A stretch of DNA of 64,000 nucleotides from Streptomyces cirratus (GCF_014650775.1 NZ_BMVP01000010.1:62001-126000), one strand, 5' to 3'. Numbered from the stretch's first letter, positions 33,082-42,123 are shown. Notes: generated from the letters alone by a model not told the origin. Numbers and translations are program-made.

Positions 33082-33213
33082 GGCGCGGCGGTGCAGGCGC
33101 GTGCCTTCCGGGCCGCCCGGCGGCGCGGTGCAGGCGCGTGCGCTTCCGACCCACCCCGGCCGCCCTGGCGCGGCGGTGCAGGCGCGTGCGCTTCCGACCC
33201 ACCCCGGCCGCCC
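33082..33213. repeat. Three tandem copies of a GC-rich 48-base unit
   Basis: The core GTGCAGGCGCGTG recurs at 33091, 33128 and 33176. The last two copies are nearly identical over 48 bases (GCGCTTCCGACCCACC...); the first is shortened to 37. It lies between the convergent ends of sepH and the rhodanese gene. Confidence 0.85.
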
Positions 33214-33259
33214 CGGCGCGGCCGGGCCGCCTGGTGCAGCGGCCCGCACCCCGCTCCGT

Positions 33260-34105
33260 TCAGCCGGCGGAGGCACCGGTCGCGGCCGGGCGCTCCGGGT
33301 CCGAGGACCAGTCCGACCAACTGCCCGCGTACAGGGCCGACGGAATCCCCGCCAGCTCCAGCGCGAGCACCTCATGCGCCCCGGAGACCCCCGACCCGCA
33401 GTACACCCCGACGGCCGCCCCCGCCCCGGCGCCCAACGCCCCGAACCGCACCCGCAGGGCCTCCGGGGCGAGGAAACGCCCGTCCAGCCCCACGTTCTGC
33501 GTGGTCGGCGCCGACACCGCCCCCGGCACGTGGCCCGCGACCCGGTCGATCGGCTCGACCTCACCCCGGTACCGCTCCCCCGCCCGCGCGTCCAGCAGGA
33601 CCCCGGCCCGGGCCAGTGCCGCCGCCCCGTCCGCGTCCAGTACCTCCATCGCGCCCGGGTTTGGCTTGAAATCACCCTCACTCGGAGACGGTTCCTCGGT
33701 CGTCAGTTCCCCTCCCGCCGCAGTCCAGGCGGGCAGGCCTCCGTCGAGGACCCGAACCCGCTCGTGGCCCGTCCAGCGCAGCAGCCACCAGGCCCGGGCC
33801 GCGGCCCAGCCCAGTCCCCCGTCGTAGACGACCACCGGCCCGCCCACCGAGACGCCGGCCCGCCGCATCACGGCCCCGAAGTCCTCCGGGTCGGGCAGCG
33901 GATGGCGGCCGCCCAGCCCCGTCTCGCTGACCGGACCGGCCAGTTCGCGGTCGAGGTCGACGTACACCGCGCCCGGCAGGTGTCCCGCCCCGTACGCGGG
34001 CCGCTGGTCCGGGCCGCCCAGCTGCCAGCGGACGTCCAGGAGCACGGGCGGCGTGGTTCCGGCCAGCTCGTCCATCAGTTCGGAGGCCGAGATAATCGCA
34101 GTCAT
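33260..34105 (-). CDS. Two-domain sulfurtransferase (rhodanese)
   Basis: 281 aa from MTAIISASELMDE. Two rhodanese domains (about 5-125 and 145-270) are present; the second carries the active-site loop CGSGVSG, whose cysteine takes sulfur from thiosulfate or 3-mercaptopyruvate. CGSGVSG is closer to the mercaptopyruvate sulfurtransferase form (CGTGVTA/CGSGVTA) than to classical thiosulfate rhodaneses. The first domain is catalytically silent as usual. Convergent with sepH. Confidence 0.93.
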   Translation of the reverse strand: MTAIISASELMDELAGTTPPVLLDVRWQLGGPDQRPAYGAGHLPGAVYVDLDRELAGPVSETGLGGRHPLPDPEDFGAVMRRAGVSVGGPVVVYDGGLGWAAARAWWLLRWTGHERVRVLDGGLPAWTAAGGELTTEEPSPSEGDFKPNPGAMEVLDADGAAALARAGVLLDARAGERYRGEVEPIDRVAGHVPGAVSAPTTQNVGLDGRFLAPEALRVRFGALGAGAGAAVGVYCGSGVSGAHEVLALELAGIPSALYAGSWSDWSSDPERPAATGASAG

Positions 34106-34309
34106 GGGCCCATCTTCCTCCCCACGGCCCGACCTCACGTAACAAGCCGGACATCAACGCGCCTCGGCACACCGCAACGCGCCGCACCGATTCGGTCATC
34201 TCTCGTCCGCCCGCCATCCGTCCGGCCCGGTCGAGCCGCGCCGGAGCGCGCGAAGTGGAAGCATCAGGCGCGACACCGGGACCGGGTTACGACTGAGGAG
34301 ACGGCTGAC

Positions 34310-35101
34310 ATGAGCGAGGCAGCGGAAACAACCAGGCGCCCGCCCGGCGCACCCTGCTGGGTGAGTCTGATGGTCCACGGCCTCGGCACCACCGAGGACT
34401 TCTACGCCGACCTGTTCGGCTGGGAGTACGTCCCCGGCCCCGTCCCCTTCGGCCCCTACGTCCGCGCCCTCCTCGACGGCCAGGAGGTGGCGGGCATCGG
34501 CGAGATGCCGCCGGACCGGCACCTGCCGGTCGCCTGGACCACGTACTTCGCCACCGACGACGCCGACTGCACGGCGGAATCGATCCGCGCGTGCGGGGGC
34601 ACGGTGGCGGTCGGCCCGCTGGACGCGGGCAACGCCGGCCGGCTGGCCATCTGCTCCGACCCGCTGGGAGCGATCTTCGGGATCTGGCAGGCCGGCGCCC
34701 ACCTCGGCAAACTGCACGGCCGCCCGGGGACCCCGGTCTGGAACGAGCTGCTGACCCAGGACACCTCGACCGTCGGCAAGTTCTACGAGCACGTCTTCGG
34801 CCACGAGGCCCGGGAACACCCCGACGCCTCAACCGACTTCGACTACCTCGTCCTGCACCTCCAGGGCCGTCCGGTCGCCGCCGTCCACGGAGTGGGCCGC
34901 GCCCTGCCGCACGACCGGGGCTCGCACTGGATGACGTACTTCGAGGTGACGGACCCGGACGCGGCCGCCGCCCGGGTCACGCAACTGGGCGGGCGCGTCA
35001 TCCAGCCGCCGCGCGACCGGCTCAGCGGCCGGGTGGCGACGGTCGCGGACCCGGAGGGCGCGGTGTTCACCCTCGTACGGTCCTGGCCGCAGACCTCCTA
35101 G
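34310..35101 (+). CDS. VOC (glyoxalase/dioxygenase fold) protein, two modules
   Basis: 263 aa with GAGGAG before the ATG. Two vicinal-oxygen-chelate modules follow each other: about 15-130 (VSLMVHGLGTTEDFYADLFGWEY) and 140-260 (NELLTQDTSTVGKFYEHVFGHE). Such proteins act as dioxygenases, glyoxalases or resistance proteins; actinobacterial members of this type are often named hydroxylase without proof. It stands alone between divergent and convergent neighbours. Function unassigned. Confidence 0.85.
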   Translation: MSEAAETTRRPPGAPCWVSLMVHGLGTTEDFYADLFGWEYVPGPVPFGPYVRALLDGQEVAGIGEMPPDRHLPVAWTTYFATDDADCTAESIRACGGTVAVGPLDAGNAGRLAICSDPLGAIFGIWQAGAHLGKLHGRPGTPVWNELLTQDTSTVGKFYEHVFGHEAREHPDASTDFDYLVLHLQGRPVAAVHGVGRALPHDRGSHWMTYFEVTDPDAAAARVTQLGGRVIQPPRDRLSGRVATVADPEGAVFTLVRSWPQTS

Positions 35102-35296
35102 AGCGTAAAGCCGCCCCCGCCCCCGAAGGCCGCAGCTTCTCCGGGTTGCGCCCTCGAACGGGCGCAGGACGGCGCCCACCACGTCGCCGACGACGAGGAA
35201 GGCCGTGGTCACCGACTCGTCCTGGACGATCCGGTCGGCGACTCGGGCAGCCCCGCGCCGGGATTCCTCCTGGCCCGGCGCCGGGGTCCGGGAGGC

Positions 35297-36079
35297 TCAG
35301 CGGCCGAGCGCGAGGCGCAGGGTGATCCCGTAGCGCGTCCGGAGCCGGCGCAGTTCCCACACCGACAGGGCGGTCACCGAGGCGGGCGGCCCGATGAGGA
35401 AGAGGATCCGTACGGGCAACGGCGCGAGCACCGGCACGTCGTCGAACAGCTGCAGCACGAACATCGCCCACACCAGCACCGGCGTGATCAGCGGTGGCAG
35501 CACCTCGTGGACATCGCCGGTGCGGAAGGCGTGGTGGACGCAGAGCACGGCCGAGGCCATGCCGAACGGCAGCAGGAACAGCGCCAGCAGCCCGGCTCCG
35601 AAGCCCAGCAGGCTCATCGAGCCGGCCGTCCCCCGGGTCACGGCGAGCCACAGCAGCAGCGCCGTACCGAAGAGGGTGCCCAGGGCGGTCAACGGCCCGC
35701 GCAGGCGCTGCCGGTAGAACGCGGGGCCCGGCGGCCTGGCGCTCGCCACGAAGACGGCCAGCGCGATGGGGCCCAGGACGAGCAACAGGGCCGCGCTGAC
35801 GACTACTTCACCGACCTTGTCGTTGAGGATCGACCCGGCCGATTCGCGCAGCGGATAGGCGAAGAGCAGCCAGCAGGTGGCCACGACGCCGATCGCGGTC
35901 CGGGCGATCTGGGCCCGCTCCATCGACTCGTCGACGATCCGGTCCGGCCGCCCGGGCCGGTAGATCCGTCCCGCCAGCACGAACGGAAGCAGCAGGAAGG
36001 TGACACACCCGTTCCTGTCCCGGTTGCGCGGCCCCGTCCCCGGTCTGTCCGTGTGGATGCTCAACTGTCCGTCCCCCAT
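35297..36079 (-). CDS. Multi-pass membrane protein, unknown
   Basis: 260 aa from MGDGQLSI; a GTG 15 bases upstream would add five residues. No ribosome site is clear for either, so a leaderless mRNA is possible. It has about six hydrophobic segments (near 63-80, 93-112, 130-150, 155-180, 200-215 and 225-240). No family is recognised. It lies 40 bases upstream of the tdk start codon's opposite end, that is, just downstream in the same direction as tdk. Confidence 0.7.
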   Translation of the reverse strand: MGDGQLSIHTDRPGTGPRNRDRNGCVTFLLLPFVLAGRIYRPGRPDRIVDESMERAQIARTAIGVVATCWLLFAYPLRESAGSILNDKVGEVVVSAALLLVLGPIALAVFVASARPPGPAFYRQRLRGPLTALGTLFGTALLLWLAVTRGTAGSMSLLGFGAGLLALFLLPFGMASAVLCVHHAFRTGDVHEVLPPLITPVLVWAMFVLQLFDDVPVLAPLPVRILFLIGPPASVTALSVWELRRLRTRYGITLRLALGR

Positions 36080-36118
36080 GACGATGATGATCACCGCATG
36101 ATAGGACGAGGCGTCGGC

Positions 36119-36769
36119 TCAGGCGTGGTTGACCGGGAGGACGTCCGGGGAGAGGGCGCCGGCGTGGGCCGCAGCGGAGGTCATGCGACGGCGGTGGTGG
36201 CGGCGGCACAGGACCTCGTAGCCGATCTCCTCCGCCGGACGGTTCACGTCGCCGACCACGACCTGGGCGCCCTCGACCACCATCTCGCCGCCCACCGTAC
36301 GGGCGTTGTGGGTGGCGCGGGCTCCGCACCAGCACAGGGCTTCCACCTGGAGCTGCTCTATCCGGTCGGCGAGTTCGATCAGCCGCTGGGAGCCGGGGAA
36401 GAGCTTGGTGCGGAAGTCGGTGGTGATGCCGAACGCGAAGACGTCCATGTCGAGGTCGTCGACGATGCGGGCCAGCTGGTCGATCTGGTCGGGGGCCAGG
36501 AACTGGGCCTCGTCCACGATCACGTAGTCCGCCTTGCCGCCCTTGGAGAGCTGGTCCACGAGGTACGCGTACAGGTCCATGCCCTCCCCCGCCTCGACCG
36601 CCTCCGTGACGAGCCCGAGGCGCGAGGACAGCTTGCCCTGGCCCGCACGGTCGTCCCGCGTGAAGATCACGCCCACCAGGCCGCGCGCCGAGCGGTTGTG
36701 GGTGATTTGCAGAGCCAGGGTGCTCTTTCCGCAGTCCATCGTTCCGGAGAAGAACACCAGCTCGGGCAT
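36119..36769 (-). CDS. tdk: Thymidine kinase (type II)
   Basis: 216 aa. P-loop GTMDCGKST (9-17), the Walker-B-like DEAQFL, and the structural zinc cysteines in the lasso/lid (CWCGARATHNAR and a later CRRHH) are all present. It phosphorylates thymidine and deoxyuridine for DNA salvage. It is followed at the gene end by MTSAAAHAGALSPDVLPVNHA. A phosphodiesterase gene lies 55 bases upstream in the same direction. Confidence 0.95.
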   Translation of the reverse strand: MPELVFFSGTMDCGKSTLALQITHNRSARGLVGVIFTRDDRAGQGKLSSRLGLVTEAVEAGEGMDLYAYLVDQLSKGGKADYVIVDEAQFLAPDQIDQLARIVDDLDMDVFAFGITTDFRTKLFPGSQRLIELADRIEQLQVEALCWCGARATHNARTVGGEMVVEGAQVVVGDVNRPAEEIGYEVLCRRHHRRRMTSAAAHAGALSPDVLPVNHA

Positions 36770-36824
36770 GGGAAGTACGGGACCTTTCGGGTCGTGGTCT
36801 GTCGGGGCGAGGGGCGGGGCGGGG

Positions 36825-38027
36825 TCAGGTGCGGACTTCGAGGAGGGGGACCAGCTGCTCCGCCGCCGTCATCGAGCCGTGCATGCCGGCGAGCGCGGAC
36901 TCGTTCGGCTCGTTGCGGCTCGCGGTGATCGCGACATCGGCGTGGGCCGCTGCGATCACGTCGCCGATCCGGCCGAGCACCCGCTCGTCGCACTCTCCCG
37001 GAGGGCCGAACCAGCCCAGCTCCAGCGCCTCTTCGCGGCTCGCGACCCAGAAGCGGTCGCCGAGCACCTCGCGCCAGACGGTCAGTACGTCGGCTTCGGC
37101 GCCCGGTACCGCGTACACGTGCCGCGCCCGGCCTTCGCCGCCGAGGAGGGCCACGCCGGCGCCCAGCTCCCAGTCGTCGTCGAAGTCGATCCGGGAGTCC
37201 TCGTCGAAGGGAATGTCCACCATGCCGTGGTCGGAGGTCACGTACAGCGCGGTGCGCGGCGGGAGTTGTTCGACCAGGCGCTGCACCAGCCGGTCGACGT
37301 ACATGAGTTGGCCGCGCCAGGCGTCGGAGTCCACGCCGTGCCGGTGGCCCGCGCCGTCGAGTTCGCTGTAGTACGTGTACACGAGCGAGCGCTCACCGGC
37401 CGCGAGTTGGATCGCCGCGAGGTCCATCCGCTCCTCGCCGGTCATCCGGCCGTGGAAGGTGCCGCCGCTCAGTGCGATCTTCGTCAGCGGGGTGGACTGG
37501 AACGCGGGCGCGGACACCTGCGCGGTGTGCACCCCGGCGGCGTCGGCGAGCTGGAAGACGGTCGGGTACGGCTGCCAGGCCTTGGGCTGGGTCCACGGCT
37601 GCCAGCGGAGCTGGTTCATCAGCTCGCCGGAGGAGGGGTTGCGTACGGCGTAGCCGGGCAGGCCGTGCCGGGACGGCGGCAGGCCGGTGCCGACGGAAGC
37701 CAGCGAGGTGGCGGTGGTCGCCGGGAACCCGGCGGTGATCGGAAGGCCGGTGCCGCCGCGCGAGCCGGCGAGGAGTGAGGCCAGGTAGGGGGCTTCCTTC
37801 GGGTGGGCCTTGATCTGCTCCCAGCCCATGCCATCGACCAGGAACACGCAGTTCCGGTCGGCCGGGGTCAGCTCGGCGATCCCGGCGGTCAGGCCGGGGA
37901 CGCCCTGGCCGGCCGCGAGGGTCGGCAGGAGGTCGGCGAGGGAGCCGGTGCCGTACTGCGGTACCGGAGCGCCGGCGACGTCCAGCAGCTCCGGCTCGTC
38001 CCAGTTCGGCGGTGCGGAGTAGGACAT
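36825..38027 (-). CDS. Alkaline-phosphatase-superfamily phosphodiesterase
   Basis: 400 aa. The metal-binding motifs of the nucleotide pyrophosphatase/phosphodiesterase branch are present: FLVDGMGWEQ, the nucleophile region GFPATTATSLAS, LDGAGHRHGVDS, TSDHGMVDIP and a late GMHGSMT. The enzyme hydrolyses phosphodiester or pyrophosphate bonds; the substrate is unknown. No signal peptide, so it is cytoplasmic. Its start overlaps the stop of the DUF5998 gene by one base (TGATG). Confidence 0.9.
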   Translation of the reverse strand: MSYSAPPNWDEPELLDVAGAPVPQYGTGSLADLLPTLAAGQGVPGLTAGIAELTPADRNCVFLVDGMGWEQIKAHPKEAPYLASLLAGSRGGTGLPITAGFPATTATSLASVGTGLPPSRHGLPGYAVRNPSSGELMNQLRWQPWTQPKAWQPYPTVFQLADAAGVHTAQVSAPAFQSTPLTKIALSGGTFHGRMTGEERMDLAAIQLAAGERSLVYTYYSELDGAGHRHGVDSDAWRGQLMYVDRLVQRLVEQLPPRTALYVTSDHGMVDIPFDEDSRIDFDDDWELGAGVALLGGEGRARHVYAVPGAEADVLTVWREVLGDRFWVASREEALELGWFGPPGECDERVLGRIGDVIAAAHADVAITASRNEPNESALAGMHGSMTAAEQLVPLLEVRT

Positions 38028-38623
38028 CAGCGGGCGGCGGCGGCCGTGGCCGCGGTCGCCTCGGACAGCGCCTGGGCGAAGACGAGGGTCTGGCGGACCG
38101 TCTCCGGGCCGTCACCCGCCTCGCTGACGCGCAGGCTGAGGTCGTCGGCGGTGGAGTTGCCGGTGTAGCCGTGGTCGGAGTCGCAGTTCGGCTCGCCGCA
38201 GGCGGCGGGCTCCAGGTCGATGCGCGAGACGGCGCCCCAGCCGATGGTCAGCACGACCTCGCGGGGCAGGGTGCCGGGGGTGTAGGACTCCGGGTTCGCG
38301 ACGACGCGGCTGAGCACCACCGAGGAGATGCTGCTCAGCTTGACCGATTCGGTGGAGGTGGTCGCGTACGGGGACGGGGACCCGGCGTCGGCCGCCTGCT
38401 CGTCGGTGTGGCTCACGATGAAGCGGTTGTGGGTGAGCACGAGGACGGTGACGTGGCGGCGCACTTCGTTGGAGTCGAAGGTCGTCTCCTGGTGCACCAG
38501 GTACGACGAGATCGGCTCGCCGCCCACCGCGGCCTCCACGGCCTCGGCCACGAGGGTCGGGTAGTAGCCGCTGCGCTCGATCGCCGCGCGCAGCCCCTGG
38601 GTCGTCGTACCGGATTTCGCCAT
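38027..38623 (-). CDS. DUF5998 protein
   Basis: 198 aa from MAKSGTTTQGLRAAIE (an ATG nine bases upstream would add MDL). The family is conserved in actinobacteria and unknown in function. It is soluble, with a beta-rich middle (VTVLVLTHNRFIVSHTDE, VVLTIGWGAVSRIDLEP) and a CGEPNCDSDHGYTG segment with two cysteines that could bind a metal. It is translationally coupled to the phosphodiesterase. Confidence 0.85.
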   Translation of the reverse strand: MAKSGTTTQGLRAAIERSGYYPTLVAEAVEAAVGGEPISSYLVHQETTFDSNEVRRHVTVLVLTHNRFIVSHTDEQAADAGSPSPYATTSTESVKLSSISSVVLSRVVANPESYTPGTLPREVVLTIGWGAVSRIDLEPAACGEPNCDSDHGYTGNSTADDLSLRVSEAGDGPETVRQTLVFAQALSEATAATAAAAR

Positions 38624-38692
38624 GAGGTCCATCCTAAGGCCCGTCCGGGGGACCTGGACCGCGCCGGCACCGGTCCTGCTCCGACGGCGGGG

Positions 38693-41473
38693 CTAGTAGC
38701 TGGGCAGCGTGCGCGGTCCGAGGTCGGTGCGGGCGGGGGGACGGGCCACGCGGATGGTGGCGCTCAGCACCGAGAGCCCCTCGGTGGCGACGACGACGGG
38801 CTCCAGCGACACACCGACGACCTCCGGGTGGTCGTCGACCAGCCGGGACACCCGCAGCAGGAGCTCTTCGAGTGCCGGGGTGTCGACGGGGTCGCTGCCG
38901 CGCCAGCCGAAGAGGAGGGGCGCGGCGCGGATGGAGCGGATCAGGCCGGCGACGTCACGGTCGGTGGCCGGGACGAGCCGGTGGGCGGTGTCGCCGAGCA
39001 GTTCGGAGGCGACGCCGGCGAGCCCGAAGGAGAGGACGGCTCCGGCGGCGGGGTCGATGACGGAGCGCACGACGGTGTCGACGCCGCGGGGCACCATCGC
39101 CTGGACCACCGGGAGCAGCTCCTGGGGCTTGCCGAGCAGTTCGGTGAGTTCCTCGTAGCCGCGGCGCAGCTCGGCCTCGCCGGTGAGGTCGAGGCGGACA
39201 CCGCCGAGGTCTGCGCGGTGGCGCAGGTGGGGGGCGGTGGTCTTGAGGGCGACGGGGTAGCCCAGCACCCGGGCGGCCCGGGCCGCGGCGTCGGCGCTGG
39301 GCGCGGGGAGGGTGGCGTGGAGGCGGATCCCGTAGCGGGCGAGGAGGGTGCGGGCGTCGGCCTCGGAGAGGGTCAGGACGGCGTCGTGGGACGCGCCGGC
39401 GAGGACGGAGGCCAGCTGGGCGGCGGCCCCGGCCTCGTCGATGTCCTCGAACTCGGGCACCTGGCCGGAGTCCGCGGCGGCCTGGCGCCACTCGGCGTGG
39501 CGCACGGCCTCGGCGATGGCCTTGACGGCCCGCTCGGCGGCGGGATAGGCGGGGATCCCCCCTTGCGCCCCGGCGGCGGCGAGCGGCGGGGCACTCGTCG
39601 GCAGTGGCGCGGCCGGCGTGTGAGGCGAAGGGGCCGCCGGGTGGGCGCGGCCCGGTGAGAGGGCGTCGGCCAGGGCGCCCAGTTCCACGTGGACCACCGC
39701 CACCGGCTTGCCCGGAACCGCCGCCACCGCCTCCCGCAGCGCACCGGCCAGATCGCCGGCCAGCTCCTGCTCGCGCACCCACGGGATCGCCGTCACCACC
39801 ACCGCGTCATTGTCCGGCGAGGCCAGCGCCCCGGCCAGGGCCGCCCGGAAGTCCTCCGGCGAGGCGGCCGTCGTCAGGTCCAGCGGCGCCAGTGGCCGCA
39901 GCCCCTCCGTCAGGCAGGCGTCGTACGTGAGCACTCCCAGCGACTCGGAGTTGCCGAGGATCGCCACCCTCGGCCCGGCCGGCAGCGGCTGCCCGGCCAG
40001 CAGCAGGCCGACGTCGACCAGCTCCGTGACCGTGTCGACCCGGATGACGCCCGCCTGACGCAGCAGTGCCGACACCGTCGCGTCGGGCAGCCGGGTCCCG
40101 GGGACGACGTGCCCGGCCGGGGTGTGCCGGCCGCCCCGGGCCACGACCACCGGCTTGACGGCGGCCGTCCTGCGGGCGAGGCGGGTGAACTTGCGCGGGT
40201 TGCCGAGGGTTTCGAGGTACATCAGCGCCACGTCGGTGGCTTCGTCGTCGTACCAGTACTGGAGGATGTCGTTGCCCGAGACGTCCGCACGGTTGCCCGC
40301 CGAGACGAACGAGGACAGCCCGGCGCCCCGCCGCAGCAGCCCGGACAGCAGGGCGATGCCGATCGCCCCGGACTGGGTGAACAGGCCGATCCGGCCCCGT
40401 TCGGTGGCCGGGGCCGGGGCCAGCGAGGCGTTGAGTTCGATGTCCGGCGCGGTGTTGATCACGCCGAACGCGTTGGGCCCGATCAGCCGCATCCCGTAGG
40501 ACCGCACCTGCCGCAGCAGGTCGCGCTGGCGCTCCTGTCCGGCCGGCCCGCTCTCCCCGTATCCGGCCGACAGCACCACCAGCCCCTGTACGCCGTGTTC
40601 CCCGCACGCCGCGACCGCCTCCGGCACCCGCTGCGCCGGGACGGCGATCACGGCGAGGTCGACCGGGGCTCCGATGCCGGCGAGGGAGCGGTAGGCCCGC
40701 ACCCCGTCCAGCAGGTCGGCGCGGGCCGCCTCGTTGACCGCGTAGAGGTGCCCGCGGAAGCCGGCGTCCCGCAGGTTGCGCAGCACCGCCGCGCCGACGC
40801 CCGCGCCGGAGCGGCTGACTCCGATCACGGCCACCGAGCCGGGCGCCAGCAGCCGCTGCACGGAACGGGCTTCGGCGCGCTGTTCGCGGGCGCGCTGCAC
40901 GGCGAGCGACTCCGCGGTGGGTTCCAGGTCCAGGGTGAGGTGGACGGAACCGTCTTCGAAACTGCGCTTCTGCTGGTAGCCGGCGTCCGTGAACACCTTG
41001 ATCATCTTGTTGTTGGCGGGCAGCACTTCGGCGGCGAACCGCCTGATTCCCCGCTCTCGGGCCACCGCGCCGATGTGTTCGAGGAGCGCGGAGGCCACTC
41101 CGCGGCCTTGGTGGGCGTCCTGGACGAGGAAGGCCACCTCGGCCTCGTCGGCGGGGGCGGACGCGGGCCGGCCGTCGGGGCCGATCCGGTCGTAGCGGAC
41201 GGTGGCGATGAACTCTCCGCCGATGGTCGCGGCGAGGCCGACGCGGTCCACGTAGTCGTGGTGCGTGAAGCGGCGGACGTCGCGGTCGGAGAGCCGGGGG
41301 TACGGCGCGAAGAAGCGGTAGTACTTCGACTCGTCGGAGACCTGTTCGTAGAAGCTGACCAGCCGTCCCGCGTCATCGGTGGTGATGGGCCGGATCCGGG
41401 CGGTGCCGCCGTCGCGCAGGACGACGTCCGCTTCCCAGTGGGCCGGGTACGAGAGGTCCGACGCGGTGGTCAT
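38693..41473 (-). CDS. Pat-type protein lysine acetyltransferase (GNAT + acyl-CoA synthetase-like)
   Basis: 926 aa from MTTASDLSY. An N-terminal GNAT domain (about 15-190; VAFLVQDAHQGRGVASALLEH is the acetyl-CoA site) is followed by a CoA-binding Rossmann domain (about 205-330), a succinyl-CoA-ligase-like part (SAGYGESG, GPNAFGVIN, TQSGAIGIA) and a C-terminal ATP-grasp part. This matches the S. lividans Pat, whose GNAT domain is N-terminal, and which acetylates and switches off acyl-CoA synthetases. In such enzymes the synthetase part senses ligands without catalysis. A Pro/Ala-rich hinge (about 620-650) precedes the ATP-grasp part. Confidence 0.9.
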   Translation of the reverse strand: MTTASDLSYPAHWEADVVLRDGGTARIRPITTDDAGRLVSFYEQVSDESKYYRFFAPYPRLSDRDVRRFTHHDYVDRVGLAATIGGEFIATVRYDRIGPDGRPASAPADEAEVAFLVQDAHQGRGVASALLEHIGAVARERGIRRFAAEVLPANNKMIKVFTDAGYQQKRSFEDGSVHLTLDLEPTAESLAVQRAREQRAEARSVQRLLAPGSVAVIGVSRSGAGVGAAVLRNLRDAGFRGHLYAVNEAARADLLDGVRAYRSLAGIGAPVDLAVIAVPAQRVPEAVAACGEHGVQGLVVLSAGYGESGPAGQERQRDLLRQVRSYGMRLIGPNAFGVINTAPDIELNASLAPAPATERGRIGLFTQSGAIGIALLSGLLRRGAGLSSFVSAGNRADVSGNDILQYWYDDEATDVALMYLETLGNPRKFTRLARRTAAVKPVVVARGGRHTPAGHVVPGTRLPDATVSALLRQAGVIRVDTVTELVDVGLLLAGQPLPAGPRVAILGNSESLGVLTYDACLTEGLRPLAPLDLTTAASPEDFRAALAGALASPDNDAVVVTAIPWVREQELAGDLAGALREAVAAVPGKPVAVVHVELGALADALSPGRAHPAAPSPHTPAAPLPTSAPPLAAAGAQGGIPAYPAAERAVKAIAEAVRHAEWRQAAADSGQVPEFEDIDEAGAAAQLASVLAGASHDAVLTLSEADARTLLARYGIRLHATLPAPSADAAARAARVLGYPVALKTTAPHLRHRADLGGVRLDLTGEAELRRGYEELTELLGKPQELLPVVQAMVPRGVDTVVRSVIDPAAGAVLSFGLAGVASELLGDTAHRLVPATDRDVAGLIRSIRAAPLLFGWRGSDPVDTPALEELLLRVSRLVDDHPEVVGVSLEPVVVATEGLSVLSATIRVARPPARTDLGPRTLPSY

Positions 41474-41618
41474 GGGCACACCCTAAGGGGCGCATCGCCC
41501 CCGTGGCGCGTGCGCGGCGAACGAGGCACATCAGGCTGAACCGGTGCAAGCTGGGGAAGGTCGAACGGCGGTGGATCCAGGCCGAAGGTCGGTCCGAGCA
41601 TTCCGGGTGTCGTGAGAG

Positions 41619-41634
41619 ACTGGTCTAGACAACC
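41619..41634. promoter_or_regulatory. DasR response element (dre) before ptsH
   Basis: ACTGGTCTAGACAACC matches the reported dre consensus (ACTGGTCTAGACCACT type) at nearly every position. It lies 24 bases before ptsH, where DasR, the GlcNAc-responsive GntR regulator, controls the PTS genes in S. coelicolor. Confidence 0.85.
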
Positions 41635-41657
41635 GTAAGAACCTGAAGGGCATCACC

Positions 41658-41939
41658 ATGGCAGAGCGCCGCGTCAACGTCGGCTGGGCCGAGGGCCTGC
41701 ACGCTCGTCCCGCCTCGATCTTCGTCCGGGCGACGACCGCTTCCGGCGTCCCGGTGACCATCGCGAAGGCGGGCGGCGACCCCGTCAACGCCGCTTCCAT
41801 GCTGGCGGTCCTGGGCCTGGGCGCCCAGGGCGGCGAGGAGATCGTCCTCGCGTCCGAGGCCGAGGGCGCGGAGGCGGCGCTGGACCGCCTGGCGAAGCTC
41901 GTCGCCGAGGGCCTCGAGGAGCTCCCGGAGACGGTCTGA
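41658..41939 (+). CDS. ptsH: Phosphocarrier protein HPr
   Basis: 93 aa. His15 in GLHARPAS accepts phosphate from enzyme I and passes it to sugar-specific IIA proteins. Ser47 in NAASMLAVL corresponds to the regulatory serine of Firmicutes, but actinobacteria lack the HprK kinase in most cases. GAAGGG precedes the ATG. It is a single-gene transcript between a dre element and a terminator. Confidence 0.97.
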   Translation: MAERRVNVGWAEGLHARPASIFVRATTASGVPVTIAKAGGDPVNAASMLAVLGLGAQGGEEIVLASEAEGAEAALDRLAKLVAEGLEELPETV

Positions 41940-41974
41940 CCCCGTCCCCGGCCCTTCGGGTCGTCTCTGCGCGG

Positions 41975-42020
41975 CGAAGCCGCGGCCCCGGACCGGCGGG
42001 CGCCGCGGCTTCGTCGTTTT
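41975..42020 (+). terminator. Terminator of ptsH
   Basis: CGAAGCCGCGG and CCGCGGCTTCG form an 11-base perfect stem, followed within four bases by TTTT. Confidence 0.85.
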
Positions 42021-42060
42021 CCGGGCCCGCATTTCGGCCACATAAATCATCCGGCCAGAA

Positions 42061-42123
42061 GCTTGGCCGGCCCCAGGAATTGTCCGGCCAGGGGCTTGCC
42101 CGGCCCCGGGAATTGTCCGGCCA
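42061..42123. repeat. Two 30-base direct repeats, period 33
   Basis: Units start GCTTGGCCGGCCCC at 42061 and GCTTGCCCGGCCCC at 42094, and both end GGAATTGTCCGGCCA. A third partial unit (ATCATCCGGCCAGA) sits just left of them. They lie between ptsH and the convergent gntR end. Confidence 0.8.

Noticed and set aside
33082..33213. CRISPR-like repeats
   Set aside because: The repeats abut with no variable spacers, so this is a tandem repeat and not a CRISPR array.
32444..35101. 885-aa plus-strand frame across sepH, rhodanese and VOC genes
   Set aside because: Only its last 263 residues are real (the VOC protein); the upstream part crosses three genes out of frame.
42061..42123. Insertion-sequence ends
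   Set aside because: The repeats are direct, not inverted, and there is no transposase gene nearby.
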